A stretch of 64,000 nucleotides of DNA from Caenorhabditis remanei (Eukaryota > Nematoda > Chromadorea > Rhabditida > Rhabditidae): assembly GCF_010183535.1 (NCBI RefSeq), contig NC_071330.1:15233717-15297716 (forward strand). The letters run 5' to 3'. This document shows positions 41,878 to 53,345 of the stretch, in pieces. Position numbers and translations under genes: made by a program. Positions within the stretch are counted from its first letter, which is position 1, and every line of letters starts with the position of its first letter. The notes under the pieces were generated by a model. The model was not told the DNA's origin. It did no database searches and saw nothing but the letters and a program-made list of their open reading frames with translations.

Positions 41878-42340
41878 ACTTACCTCCATCCACAACCATC
41901 CCCAATTTAGAATTCTCAAAAAATCAAAAATATATTCATTGTTTCGGCATCCATTCAGTAGTACACCTTTGAGTTGAACTGATTTCTCAGGGAATCGCTT
42001 AGAGAAGGGTGTGTCTTGCTTTTCTTTTTATGTCTCTTCTCTCCTACTTCAACATGATATCTCGTGTTTTGAGCCAAGATGGAGTGTTAGCTTTCTCTTA
42101 TCAACCAATATATACATTCTATACGACTACACACTAATGAGAAGGGGGACAGGAGAGAAGAGGAAAGGGAATTCGGATTAAAGAGTGTGCTCAAAGAGCA
42201 CATGTACTTTTCCAATGGAACGAAAGAAGGATTAGAAGGTGTGCTCCAAGTGAGCATGAACTTTTGATTTTGTTGGCGTAAAAAGGGAAACAGGGGATTG
42301 AGATATGAGCAAACATTTTGACACTAAAACGCGTCAGAAG
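41878..42340 (-). promoter_or_regulatory. Promoter-plus-first-exon module P, copy 3
   Basis: Starts at the donor complement ACTTACCTCCATCCACAACC and runs back through GGCATCCATTCAGTAGTACA, GGGTGTGTCTTGC, ACATTCTATACGACTACACA, GTGCTCAAAGAGCACATG and GTGCTCCAAGTGAGCATG to CGCGTCAGAAGTGCGCCAGA. 40924-41878 has only a short exon-like remnant (ATTTCAG then ATGTATGAG on the minus strand near 41140) and AT-rich sequence. Confidence 0.55.
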
Positions 42341-42444
42341 TGCGCCAGACTTCCTCAAACCATCCGAAAGGAGGTGTATGTGGTGTCTTAGTCGTCTTTT
42401 CCCGAGATGTCTTACTGTAAGACCATAACACAATTTTTTAAAGT

Positions 42445-42779
42445 TCAAAACTTTATTAAAATGCACGGAAAGTCAGAAAAATTTTTATTTTTCGCCATGT
42501 CCTCAGTTCCAAGAAGAGATGAGTTGAAGACCTTGGTTGAGGAGAGACCTGCCGGAGTTTTCTGAAAATGGACTTGAATTTTTCACGAAAAAAATCGAAA
42601 AAGTCGGAAAAAAATTGAATGGCGCTAGGTATTCGGGCGTTTGGCGTTTTGACAAATGTGTATCTTACCGTACTCACCATTTTCAGATCCTCCAACAACT
42701 TTGTTTATCGAAGTCTTCTCCGTTCTCAAGAACTTATCGTTAGCAGTCTTGTTGACTTCTTTGGCTGCATTAATTGAAG
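42445..42779 (-). CDS. Two 3'-terminal exons of an unknown gene
   Basis: Exon 42678-42779 (TTTCCAG to GTGAGT) encodes SINAAKEVNKTANDKFLRTE, then TSINKVVGGSENG. Exon 42445-42548 continues in phase with LSSTKVFNSSLLGTEDMAKN and ends at TGA. A plus-strand paralogue of the last exon lies at 44492 (FSSSKVFDWFLLGTADMGKH), so the locus was duplicated in opposite orientation. No start exon identified; module P copy 3 lies downstream on the same strand and so is not its promoter. Function unknown. Confidence 0.5.
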
Positions 42780-42879
42780 CTGGAAATAGGTTTTTTTTTC
42801 AAAAATTGAATAGTGTCGTATCTGGTACTAAATTTTGATATAAAGTAAGAGTACTGTGGAATTATGCAAGAATGATGAT

Positions 42880-43800
42880 AAATACACTGACAAAACTACA
42901 CTGACCAAATTGTCGTAGCCGTTCCGGTCATAACTTGCTTCAAAATTACCGTTTTAAGCTGGAAAATGTATAAAAATGTAGATCTAAGCGAGTCTTACGC
43001 CTCTGATATGTTTTTGACAGACTTAGAATTCATTATTGTACCTAAGACTGTCATTTCAGACAAAGCCAGCCTCTTTTGACATTCTAGTCCGGGTTACGGT
43101 ACAATAATGCATTCTCACCCTGTCAAAAGTATATCAGAGTCAGAGAACTCGATGAGATCTACATTTTGGTGTATTTTTCGATTTATAATATTGAATTTGA
43201 AGCGAGTTATGATCGGAACGGCTCATATGGCAATATCAGTGTAACTTTGTCAGTGTAACTTTGTCAGTGTATTTATTAACATTATTGTATAATTCCTAAG
43301 GATTCTTAGCGCCGTATCTGGTACTGAATTTTGGTCTTTAGTAAGAGTACTGTGGGATTGAGCAAGAATGATAATACATACACTGACAGGTTACACTGAC
43401 AAAATTACACTGACAAAATTGTCGTGACCGTTCCGGTCATAACTCGCTTTAAAATCAGTATTTTAAGCTAGAAAATATATTGAAATGCAGATCTTAGAAA
43501 TTTCTACGCCTCTGATATACTTTCGACAGGCTTAAAACTCATTATTGTATCACGGGCTGGGTTAAAGTGTTATTTTGGACGAATTTAGCCATTTTTAACG
43601 TTTTAGTCAGGTTTTGGGTGCAATAATAAATTCGAAACCTATTGAAAGTATAACTAAAATGTAGAACTCGCTGAGATCTACATTTTGGTGTAATTTCGGA
43701 CTTATAATATTAAATTTGAAGCGAGTTATGATCGGAACGGCTCATATGACAATGTCAGTGTATTTTTGTCAGTGTAACTGTGTCTAAAACTAAGAAAGTT
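42880..43800. repeat. Two diverged palindromic units flanked by CACTGAC motifs
   Basis: 42910-43265 and 43425-43765 are each inverted repeats containing CCGTTCCGGTCATAACT.GC, TGTAGATCT.AG.GAG-type and ACGGCTCATATG stretches, with CACTGACAAA motifs at their borders. They resemble the CATACTTG foldbacks in layout (gagttatgatcggaacgg) but lack its ends. Confidence 0.55.
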
Positions 43801-44491
43801 AAAACTTTCCGACTCACCTTACTAATCCAATTTACCACAGTGCCTCCGACATCCTCAAATAGCTGTAGTGTTTTTTTTTGAAAGACGATTAAAGAATCGT
43901 GAAAACAACCAAATATAGTTCAGTATACAGAACCAAATAACTAGAATTTAAATAAAATCATTAATAATAGAATTATTTCAGACGCTTATTCCGTTAAAGC
44001 GTCACAGCAAAAAGGAATGGTTGAAAAAAGAGAATTGAAAACGGACGGCCTTTATTGCGATCGTTAACAATCATTTGCGAGGGGGTGGTTTTTGCAAGGG
44101 ACACTACTGCAAAAAGAGGGTGAATATTTATTGTTCATTGTTCTCTATGAATAATAATTCGCTTGGTTTTTAGTCAGTGATGAATAATTTATACATTTTT
44201 ATCGCCCATCGAACAGAAAACTTCAATGTTCACAATTTATAGAAAATCTAAACAATTTGGGCAAGATAATTTAGACTTTTTGAAATTTCAAGCAAAATCG
44301 CGTCAAAGGTGCGCCAGACGGAGTCTTTTCACTCAAACATGAAAGTTTTCCCTCGGATTTTTGGGTTTTTTAAAGATGAAATATTATTATTATGTCAGAT
44401 ATTATTGCCAAGATTGAAAACCCCGGTGGAAACAATTTGTTAGCATGTCACCCTGAGAAGTTATAGCCGTTTGAGAAGAAGATTCCGGCAG

Positions 44492-44595
44492 GGTTCTCCT
44501 CATCCAAGGTCTTCGACTGGTTTTTGTTAGGAACTGCGGATATGGGCAAGCATTATAAAAAAATTTTGATCTTAAAAAACAAGATTTTTGATTCC
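44492..44595 (+). pseudogene. Paralogue of the 42.4 kb terminal exon
   Basis: GATTCCGGCAG then FSSSKVFDWFLLGTADMGKHYKKI, aligned with 42548-42460 on the other strand. No upstream exon with matching phase is seen. 43800-44480 has no other supported feature. Confidence 0.35.
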
Positions 44596-44689
44596 TTACA
44601 GTTAGACATCTTGGAGAATTGGTTGCTTTCAGAGCGAAATTCCAGAAAAACGACTAAGACCCCCTTTGGGATGGTCTTAAAACATCTGG

Positions 44690-45139
44690 CGCACTTCTTT
44701 AGTTTCAAAATGTTTAGTTTTGGTTTTTCAATCCCCTCTTTTCCCTTTTACCCCAACAAAATCAAAAATTCATGCTCACTTAGAGCACACCTTCCAATCT
44801 CTCTTTCTCTTGATTCAAAAGTTCATGTGCTCTTTGAGCACAACCTTTAATTCCCCCTTCTCATTCTGTGTAGTCGTATATAATTTATATATAGGTTGAT
44901 AAGACTACTTCCACTCAATGTCCGCCTTTCAGCCTTGAGCCGTGACGAGATATAATGTTGAAGTAGGAGATAAGAGACATAAAAAGAAAAGCAAGACACA
45001 CCCCTCTAAGCGATTCCCTGAGAAATCAGTTCAACTCAAAGGTGTACTACTGAATGGATGCCGAAACAATGAATATATTTTTGATTATTTGAGAATTCTA
45101 AATTGGGCGATGGTGCTTGGATTGTGAAGGGAGGTAAGT
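44690..45139 (+). promoter_or_regulatory. Promoter-plus-first-exon module P, copy 4
   Basis: GTGCTCTTTGAGCACAACC, GTAGTCGTATATAATTTATA, GATAAGAGACATAAAAAG, AAGGTGTACTACTGAATGG, TTTGAGAATTCTAAATTGGG, then an ATG and a donor GTAAGTATG at 45134. Confidence 0.55.
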
Positions 45140-45279
45140 ATGTTTTTAAGGGATTTTTAGACCAAAAAATAGTAAAACAGGGTTACAATAGGCCTGAACT
45201 CTAAATACAGCTCCTTAATTACTATTTTTGTAGTTTTAATCAACTTAGGACACATTCCTAGGGGATTTTGGGGCTTAAA

Positions 45280-45740
45280 ATGAGATTTTTGGTTTCAGAT
45301 TGTTTCTGGTGGAAGTTTAATGGAAGATAAGGGATTTTTAGACCGAAAACAATAAAAAATCAATTCAACAGGGTTAGAATAGCACGAAACTCTAGAGATA
45401 TCTCTATAATTACTATTTTTGTAACTTTAATCAACTTAGGGCCCTTTTTAGTGGAATTTCAGATCTAAAATAAAGATTTCTGATTTCAGATTGTTTCTGG
45501 TTGAAGTTTGATGGAAGATAACGGATTTTTAGACCAAAAACAATAAAAAATCGGTTTAACAGGGTTACAATAGGCCTGAACTCTAGAGATATCTCCATAA
45601 TTACCATTTTAGCATCTTTGATCAACTTAGGACACATTCTTAAAGGGATTCTGGTGCTTAAATTAAGATTTTTGGTTTCAGATCGTTTCTGGTGGAAAAA
45701 AACGAAGTTTGATGGAAGAATCTGGAATTAGGCCAAAAAA
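45280..45740 (+). repeat. Tandem ~190-bp repeat following module P copy 4
   Basis: Three units carrying TTTCAGATTGTTTCTGGTGG, TGATGGAAGATAA.GG, ACAGGGTTACAATAGGCC and AATCAACTTAGG. Each contains an acceptor-like TTTCAG, so it may be a multiplied exon/intron. A further exon-like stretch (45958-46035, MNGNVDAINAVGRL before GTATGT) follows. Confidence 0.5.
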
Positions 45741-46624
45741 AGCAGCCAATCTCAATAAAGTGAGTAAATGAATTTGGTGCCCCATATATTTCCAGTGTTT
45801 CAGTACTCGTGTCTTCATGATTGGCCAAATAATGATTGGCCGAGCTGACTAACGGAACAATGATAATGTCTTTCGTTTTTGCATGGGCAATTTTCTATCG
45901 GTGAGTTATTTTCTTTACGCATTTTCAGTTTTCATAAAAATATATTTCATTTTCAGATTGTTCTCTACCTTCCACCACTACAAGTCTGCAAAATGAATGG
46001 AAATGTTGATGCAATCAATGCCGTTGGAAGATTAGTATGTTATAAACTAGTTTTTTAGTTATTGTTTAGCATTTTTTGTTTAGTAACTATTTCTAATTAC
46101 TTCATTTTTATAGTCACCCACCTCGACTTTTATTGTTTCTGTTATCAACTTACTCCCACCGTTTGAATATGGTCCGCCTTGCATATTTATTAACCTCTTC
46201 ATAAATACCTTCCCCCAATACCCTTAATCACTCTGTTTTTGTTGTATTTTTACTGGTAAAAGCTTTTAATGATGAATAAACATGTTATAAAAAAAAGGTG
46301 CATTCTGAAAATCCCAACGAAAAGGCCGTTAGAAACATTTTTGGGAATTTCTTGAAAAATTAATCGATATTCTCCGATTCACCGAAAAATGTTCTTTGAC
46401 CAAGCCTGCAAACGACTCAAAAACTTGACACCTGATACTTTTGGTCATGGATCAGCTGACACTTTTTGAAAGCGGGAATCAACTATTTCATTGTTGTGAA
46501 ACTTTATGGTTTTGAAATGGACAGTTGCGAAACGTCGCTGTCCCCAATGATTTCATTCTCAATCATTCTTTTCTCTCGCAGTTTGTGTCATGACTGAGAC
46601 ACCCTTTTTCAGATAATTTGAGAA

Positions 46625-46984
46625 AATCTGGCGCACTTCTGACGCGTTTCAGTCCCTCTTTCCCCTTTCAAGATCAAAAGTACATGCTCACTCGGGGCAC
46701 ACATTCTAATCCTTTTTTCATCCCGTTGGAAAAGTTCATGTGCTCTTTGAGCACAACCTTTAATCCGAGTTCCCCTTCCTCCTTCTCATTAGTGTGTAGT
46801 CGTATAGAATGTATATATTGGTTGATAAGAGAAAGCTAACACTCCATCTCTGCTCAAAACAAAATGATATCGTGTTGAAGTAGGAGATAAGAGACATAAA
46901 AAGAAAAGCAAGAAAAAAAAACAATATTTATTTTTTGATTTTTTGAGAATTCTAAATTGGAGGATGGTTGTGGAGTAGGTAAGT
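46625..46984 (+). promoter_or_regulatory. Promoter-plus-first-exon module P, copy 5
   Basis: GGCGCACTTCTGACGCG, CATGCTCACTCGGGGCACAC, GTGCTCTTTGAGCACAACC, GTAGTCGTATAGAATGTATA, TTTGAGAATTCTAAATTGGA and donor GTAAGTAGG at 46979. It lacks the AAGGTGTACTACTGAATGG segment found in other copies. Confidence 0.5.
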
Positions 46985-47064
46985 AGGTTTTTAAGCGATT
47001 TTGGACTAAAAAAACTGTTGAAAAAATCGGTGGTTAGAATACCACGAAACCAGAATAGCTTTAG

Positions 47065-47340
47065 TCAATGTAGTAATTTGGTCAGTGTAGTTTGTCACTG
47101 CAATCGGTTGGTCAGTGTGATGGCCGAAGTGACGGATTCTAGGCAACCGACTTATCATTATATCCTATTTCCATTTTGACTGGAAACCGAAATTTTCAGT
47201 CATTTTCCCGTTCCGATTACCGGTCAAAATTGAAGTCGGATATAAAAAGACGACGCTGGCCTAGGACCCGTCAACTCGGCCATCACACTGACCAACCGAT
47301 TACAGTGACAAACTAAATTACTACACTGACCGAAATTGCT
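47065..47340. repeat. CACTGACC satellite fragments, both orientations
   Basis: GGTCAGTGTAGTTTGTCACT on the plus strand at 47090 and its complement CACTGACCAACCGATTACAG at 47287, bracketing GGCCTAGGACCCG. Confidence 0.7.
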
Positions 47341-47679
47341 ATATTATTGAATTTGGGGTACAAAAAGACAGTCGTCAGCTCATCTAATTGCTATTTTTGT
47401 ATCTTTAACCAATTTTGGACACATTTTGACCTTTTTAGTGGGATTTTGGGGCTAAAAATAGGATTTTTTATTTTAGTTTGTCTCTAATAGAAGTTCGATG
47501 GGACAATCTGGAATTATGCATAAAAACAACAACAAAAATTAATATATTGCCTCAGCATCAGAAAAGAAATCGATGCAGTTGGAAAGATATGGCAATTTGG
47601 AGGATTAGGATAAAACAGATAGGTTATACATTTTTAATTAAACTTCTTAAATTATGATTTGTTATTTTTTCAGCTCGAT

Positions 47680-49770
47680 TGTTTCGAAGCAATTGGAAAC
47701 AAGATGGGTTAAATTTCGACGGCAACAAAGGGATACTAGGTAAGCACGTTCCATCCGCGCTCTTCTTTAAAAAATTGCAAAAAAAGAAATTCCGGTAAAG
47801 CGCAGTTGTAGAAACTATCCTGATATAATATTGATGGTGTCTTATTGCAAATTTTATGCTGACTTCATATCTTTAAACAGTTTTTGCAGTTAGGGCCTGT
47901 GAAAAAAATTATACACGTTTTGGTAGGAGCCCTGCACAAAATTTAGGAATTTTTCATTGTTTTAACCAGATTTTGATAACTTTTTGAGACAAAATGACTC
48001 AAAACCAGTTGAAAAATACCGATTTTTTGAGTCAAAATAAAGAAAAACATGTCAAAAATATGTTTTTCACTATTTTGACTCAAAAAAATTGGTTTTCCAA
48101 ATGAATATACCCCTAATCTGTAGTTTTTAGTAATTATGCCTAAAACTTTGTCAAAATCTTAGAAATTTCCAGAAAATTACCTATTTTCAAACTAAAAACG
48201 CTTATAATTTTTTTCATTGACTCCCGGTGCAAAATCTGATTACAGATTTGGAATCAGCGTGAAATTTTTAATTATTTCCTTAATTACCATGATTACAGAT
48301 AGATGCTTCCAGTCCACACATCGAAGCTGTAATGAAGAAAGGTCAGTTTTCAATTTTCAGTCATATTGAGGACGTTTTGAAACCATAACCGTTTCAAAAC
48401 TGAGATATTAACACTAAGCATTCGGAAAAGTTCCGAAATGTCTGGTTTTGAAACGTCCTCTTATAAGAAAATATTACAAATTTGAATAACTTTTTTTTTC
48501 AGTTGTTATGGACTCAAGAAACCCGCAAAGCCAATCATTCTAAAGATTTCATGGTGTGTTTAAAAGGGGATCTCAGAAAAATATGGACATTCCTATGATA
48601 ATATTCAAAAAAAAACCGAGTAAAAGCGAATTTTCAGCCCGAAAATGGTCAAAATTGTGAATTTTTTTGTTTTTTGTGTTTCTAGGCCATGAAAATTTGT
48701 TCCCCCGTCTGTTTCTTTACATTTTTTTTCTCTTTATATAATTTTCCTTCTACAGCTTCCTTTTTATCGATATTATTAGACTGACAACACTGAAATTTAA
48801 CCATAATGACGAAACTGGCAGGTGGAAGAACTTTCCGTGGCCTAGAAACAGAAAAAGTTTGGCCAGCACAGTTTGGAAGCATTTTTTGGCTGAAAATTCG
48901 TATTTTTTAGGGTTTTTACTACTATCGTGTGGAAATTCCCCCCTTTAAGACATTAAAAAGCGTAAAAATATGATAAGATAAATAACATGCTATTTATCAA
49001 CAAAAAAAAACCACATAATTATGTATTAAGTACGAGAAAATGTCACATGGAAAATCACAAATTTTTTCTACAGAAAATTACTATTTTATATTTCAGATGT
49101 ACATTTTTGAAGGGGCCGTGGAAGTAAGAAGTTAAACGATCAAGAAACCGGATGAATGGAAAAAAAATCCTTTCACTCACGGAATGGTAACAGGAAAGAG
49201 GACCATTGATAGAAAAGTAAGAATTTTGAAATTTTGGTCAGTGTAAGAAGATGGTCAGTGTAGTTTGTCACTGTAATCGGTTGGTCAGTGTGATGGCCGA
49301 GTTGACGGATCCTAGGCCACTGTCTTATTTTCATACCCAATTTATATTTTCATAGGAAATCGCAATTTTTAAGGTTTCCGATTTCCAAGTGACATATTAT
49401 ACTAAAATCAAAGTTGACCTATTCTAACCATCGATTTCTTCACTATTCACTATTTTTTTTGGTCTAAAAATCCATTAAAAACCTACTTACCTCCTCCACA
49501 ACCATCCCCAATTGACCGAGTTGGCGGATTCTAGGCCACCGATTTTTTGTTGTTGATAAAACAACGTCTTTTTTTCAATTTTAATCGAGAAAAATTGGGA
49601 CACAAGTCGAAAATTCCATGATTTACTGATTCAAAGTATAAATCTGCATGTTTTTAATATAATTTCAATTTAATTTCAGCTAAACTTCATCGGCAACGGG
49701 TCAAAGAGAGAGTTCAGACTTGGAAATGCTCATAGTAGAATTCGAAAGTAAGTTTTGATAATTCTTTTTC
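47680..49770 (+). other. Scattered exon-like fragments between repeats
   Basis: Short stretches bounded by TTTCAG and GT lie at about 47672-47737, 48301-48340, 48503-48553, 49099-49155 (MYIFEGAVEV) and 49680-49750 (NFIGNGSKREFRLGNAHSRI). None is long enough or phased well enough to build a gene. They may be remnants of a gene driven by module P copy 5. Confidence 0.25.
49230..49330 (+). repeat. CACTGACC satellite fragment
   Basis: GGTCAGTGTAAGAAGATGG, TTTGTCACTGTAATCGG, GATGGCCGAGTTGACGG. A second short piece is at 49510-49545. Confidence 0.7.
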
Positions 49771-50044
49771 TTTTTTAATTTGAAAATTTGCAGGACGGGT
49801 ATAATCTACAATTATCAATGGGGTAGCTGTCACTTCCGTACCGGGCACTGTCTGCTTAATTATTAGTTAATTATTTAATTATATGTTGTTGACCTACCCC
49901 ATAAACTCTCGGGTGCATTCTGAGTATCAATTTTAAGTATTTTTAAGAGAATTTCTATTTTTTCTGAATAAATATGAAATAAGTAAATTTCATCAAGATC
50001 GTTAAGGCAGTTAGAGTTGGACAATTGTGACAATCGGATATAAA

Positions 50045-50380
50045 AAGACGTTGCTGGCCTAGAATCCGTCAACTCGGCCATCACACTGACCATCCGATTA
50101 CAGTGACAAACTACACTGACCATCTTCTTACACTGACCAAATTACTACACTGACCAAAATTGCTATATTATTGAATTTGGGGTACAAAAAGACAGTCGTC
50201 AGCTCATCTAATTGCTATTTTTGTATCTTTAACCAATTTTGGACACATTTTGACCTTTTTAGTGGGATTTTGGGGCTAAAAATAAGATTTAGTGACCAAA
50301 ATTGCTATATTCTCGAAATCGGGTAAAAAATGAAGTCGGTGGCCTAGAATCCGTCAACTCGGTCATTGTGGCGTCATTCT
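50045..50380 (-). repeat. CACTGACC satellite fragment
   Basis: GCCTAGAATCCGTCAACTCG, CACTGACCATCCGATTACAG, CACTGACCAAATTACTACAC, and again GGCCTAGAATCCGTCAACTC at 50342. Confidence 0.7.
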
Positions 50381-50639
50381 ACACAGCTGAAAGAAGTGAT
50401 ACCGTAATAGCTGGGAAATATTCGATTTTTAAATCATTTTAAGTTATTTACAGACATTTTCAGTCAGTTTTGATTCGGTGTTACCGAATTTAACATGTTT
50501 CAACACATATTCTATGCATTTTCAAGGTTCCTAGCCTATTTTGAGGGTTCCTCTGAGCATTTTCAGTGTGTTTTATAGTTTTTCTAGAAAATAAAATTAA
50601 ATCGCCTAAAAATATAATTAATCTCTCCAATACATTCCA

Positions 50640-50984
50640 GACAAGATCTAAAGAGCGTACCTTCTAATCCCTTTTTGTCCCTTTTCGTTCCGCTTCAAAA
50701 GTGCATACACCCTTTCCTCCTCCTTCTCATTAGTGTATAGTCGTATAGAAATTATATATAGGTTGATAAGAGAATTCTTCCACTCCATCTCGGCTCAAAA
50801 CACGAGATATCATGTTGAAATAGGAGAAAAGAGACATAAAAAGAAAAGCAAGACACACCCTTCTCTAAGCGATTCCCTGAGAAATCAGTTCAACTCAAAG
50901 GTGTACTACTGTATGGATGCCGAAACAATATTTTTGATTATTTGAGAATTCTAAATTGGGCGATGGATTGTACAGGAGGTAAGT
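50640..50984 (+). promoter_or_regulatory. Promoter-plus-first-exon module P, copy 6
   Basis: GTATAGTCGTATAGAAATTA, GTTGATAAGAGAATTC, GACATAAAAAGAAAAGCAAG, AAGGTGTACTACTGTATGG, TTTGAGAATTCTAAATTGGG, ATGGATTGTACAGGAG and the donor GTAAGTATG at 50979. Confidence 0.55.
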
Positions 50985-51021
50985 ATGTTTTAATGGGGTT
51001 TTTAGACCATATTTTTTCCAG

Positions 51022-51214
51022 TTTGCGATTGAATGGAGCAAGGAAAAGAAATCGAAAGGATCGAAAAAACAGAAGAGATCTAAAAGCGTTCCGGGTCCTA
51101 AAAGGTGAGCTTTATTACAATCGATAATACTTTTTTTTCACAATACTACTTTTCTTATTTTAGATAATCGATCGCAAGAAGAAGAAGGCTAAAGAGAAGA
51201 AGAAGAATCGCTGA
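51022..51214 (+). CDS. Lysine-rich exons downstream of module P copy 6
   Basis: Exon 51022-51104 (TTTTCCAG to GTGAGC) reads FAIEWSKEKKSKGSKKQKRS in one open frame. Exon 51164-51214 (TTTTAG to TGA) reads IIDRKKKKAKEKKKNR. Joined as seen, the phase gives an immediate stop, so either the first exon ends the protein or a splice site is misjudged. A basic, low-complexity tail is all that can be said. Confidence 0.35.
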
Positions 51215-51286
51215 GAACATGAGAATGCTGAAAAAGTGTGAGTGAAAAACACTTTTTAGTGTGTTTTTTGACGGGAAATTCAGATT

Positions 51287-51688
51287 TTGAGCAATTTCGA
51301 GTACCTTAGGCTGATTAACGATAGAAAATTAATTAATTATCTAATTCTGATGTGTATTACCTTCAAGAGAAAGGTCAGATTTCAGGTTTCCATTATCGGG
51401 TTGGGAGAATTTTGGTACCGAACACTACTCATATATTTTGTTATCCGAATAGGAAACATGACGTTAGCACCTAGAGCAACCCAAGTTTCTGACTTGACAT
51501 TCATCGAAACTGAAATTTTTCTGATTGTTAATCCCTTTAAAACCGTGACAAATCAGTCTCCTAAGGGAATGGATTTTAGAAAGTGCAATTATGGAAGTAT
51601 AGGAAGTAAAGAATTCAGGATATATCAGCTAAATACCCACTGTTTAAAACAAATGCCCTTTTACGTTATAATCAAAAATAATCCTTGA
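51287..51688 (+). pseudogene. ORF related to the 52.2-52.4 kb gene
   Basis: The 133-codon frame contains DLTFIETEIFLIVNPFKTVT, which matches FIETQIFLVPLKTVTNQS at 52222. Upstream DNA (51270-51345) also aligns with 52140-52210. It lacks the second exon, so it is probably a diverged duplicate. Confidence 0.4.
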
Positions 51689-51775
51689 CTAATTACATAA
51701 ATTTTTTTAATTACATAATTTTGTTAGTTTTTTTCTGATTTTTTCGGCTTAAAAACATACTTTTATAGTGTTTTT

Positions 51776-52124
51776 CATACTTGCAGACCGGGCCAAAACG
51801 GGCTGACACGGTCCGCACGTAACTCGCGTCAAACTCAATATTATGAACTGAAAAATATACCAAAATATAGATCTCGACGAGTTCTATGTCCGTGACCCAC
51901 CATGGGCCGGATGACTATTCGTTAATGTGCCGCGGGCCTGGCTAGAATGGCTTTTTTTGGCCATTTTCGCTGTTTTTGGCACTTTTTCCCGGCCCGCGAC
52001 ATATTAACGAATGCCATCCGGCCCGTAGTGGGTCACGGGCATAGAACTCGTCGAGATCTACATTTTGGTACATTTTTCAACTCATAATATTGAGTTTGAC
52101 GCGAGTTACGAGTTTGCAAGTATG
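51776..52124. mobile_element. hAT-like foldback, CATACTTG family
   Basis: Ends CATACTTGCAG and TTTGCAAGTATG with GC-rich arms (GCCCGTAGTGGGTCACGGGC). Flanking octamers GTGTTTTT and GTGTTCTA match in 6 of 8. It separates the two duplicates at 51.3 and 52.2 kb. Confidence 0.75.
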
Positions 52125-52189
52125 GTGTTCTAACGGGAAATTCAAAATTTTGCAATTTCGAGCACCTTAGGCTAGTTTATGGTAGAAAA

Positions 52190-52442
52190 TTAATTAATTA
52201 TCTAATTCTGATGTCTTGATATTCATTGAAACTCAAATTTTTCTGGTTCCACTTAAAACCGTGACAAATCAGTCTCTTCAGGAAAAAGAAGATGGAGGAA
52301 CAACATTGGTGAATTATGGAATTTGCATATTGAATGGACAACAAGAAAAAGTAAGTTATTAGTAAGGTAAAACAAAAATAATATTTTGTTTAATATTCAG
52401 AGCAGAGGAGTTGATGTTCACCCAATATGCTTGGAGTCATGA
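52190..52442 (+). CDS. Two-exon 3' gene segment, unknown family
   Basis: Exon ending at 52350 (GTAAGT) encodes FIETQIFLVPLKTVTNQSLQ, EKEDGGTTLVNYGICILNGQ and QEK. After TATTCAG, exon 52401-52442 continues in phase with SRGVDVHPICLES and a TGA. The junction phase and splice sites are good. The 5' start is not seen; the 5' coordinate is approximate. Duplicate of 51287-51688. Function not recognised. Confidence 0.5.
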
Positions 52443-52676
52443 GATCAAAAAGATTTAAAAAAGTGTACCTGTGCTCAAAACCAACCATCATTTTTATAAC
52501 TGTATTTGTTATTTTTTGCCGTTTTTGTTAATTATATGAAAAAAGAATAAAAAAAGGTCGAAAGTCGAAATTTTCTGGATTTAGAGGTGAAAATCTGACA
52601 GAGATACGGGAATCTAATTCCGACTTCCGAACATCCGGATAAGAAATTTCACTCCTTCCAAACGCTCTCTATGTAC

Positions 52677-52966
52677 CATAGCTGTGTGGCGGAATTCCTT
52701 CGTCCTTCTTCCTTCTTCTTCCTTCTCATTCTTAGGAAGGAGGAAGGAGGAAGGAGGCAGTAGGAAGGAGGGGAGGAGGCGGGGTATCAGCGCCGGGGAG
52801 GAAGGAGGCAGGATGAGGAGGCTTTGGTAGTCTTCTCTTCCTTCTTTTCTTTCTTCTTTCCTTCTTCCCTTCCTTCTTCCTTCTTCCTTCTTCCTTTTTG
52901 TAAATTTTCGTTCCTTCTTCCTTCTTCCGACTTCCCTTTTGAAAATTTTACTTCCGCACAGCGCTG
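52677..52966. mobile_element. hAT-type element with heptamer interior (copy E)
   Basis: Ends CATAGCTGTGTGGCGGAA and CTTCCGCACAGCGCTG, perfect 8-bp duplication CTATGTAC (52669-52676 and 52967-52974). Interior is CTTCCTT-type heptamers with an inverted GGAAGGA block (52734-52812). Confidence 0.85.
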
Positions 52967-53059
52967 CTATGTACCTACACGTGCAAGAGAAGAGAGTGCC
53001 AGGTTTGCAATCCAGACTCCGCCCCATTTTTGTGCCAGGGGGATAGTGTCCGCTGCTCT

Positions 53060-53345
53060 CTCCCTCCAAGCTTAATGAGCAAAGTGACAATTAATATGAA
53101 TGGAAGTGGTGGAGCAGCAGATGGTGATCAGGTGGGAAGGGAGCATTTGAATATAGAAAGAGAGAAGGTGAGCACGAGACACAGAGAAAGAGAGAAACCA
53201 TCTTAAGCTCTTTTCCTTTCCCTTCATTTCTATTCCCCCGTTACTCTAAGATGTTCTACTGAATGAACGTCAAATTATATTAACCTGATTTTATTTGAAT
53301 TCTAATTTTATATTATTTATCAATTTTTCAATATTTATGGAAATG
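53060..53345 (-). mobile_element. Long-TIR element M1, partial inverted copy
   Basis: Purine-rich interior (AGAAAGAGAGAAGGTGAGCA), then TTACTCTAAGATGTTCTACT, GAACGTCAAATTATATTAA and TTTATTTGAATTCTAATTTT as in the right arm of 849-1756. The outer end is lost after TATTTATGGA. Confidence 0.65.
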
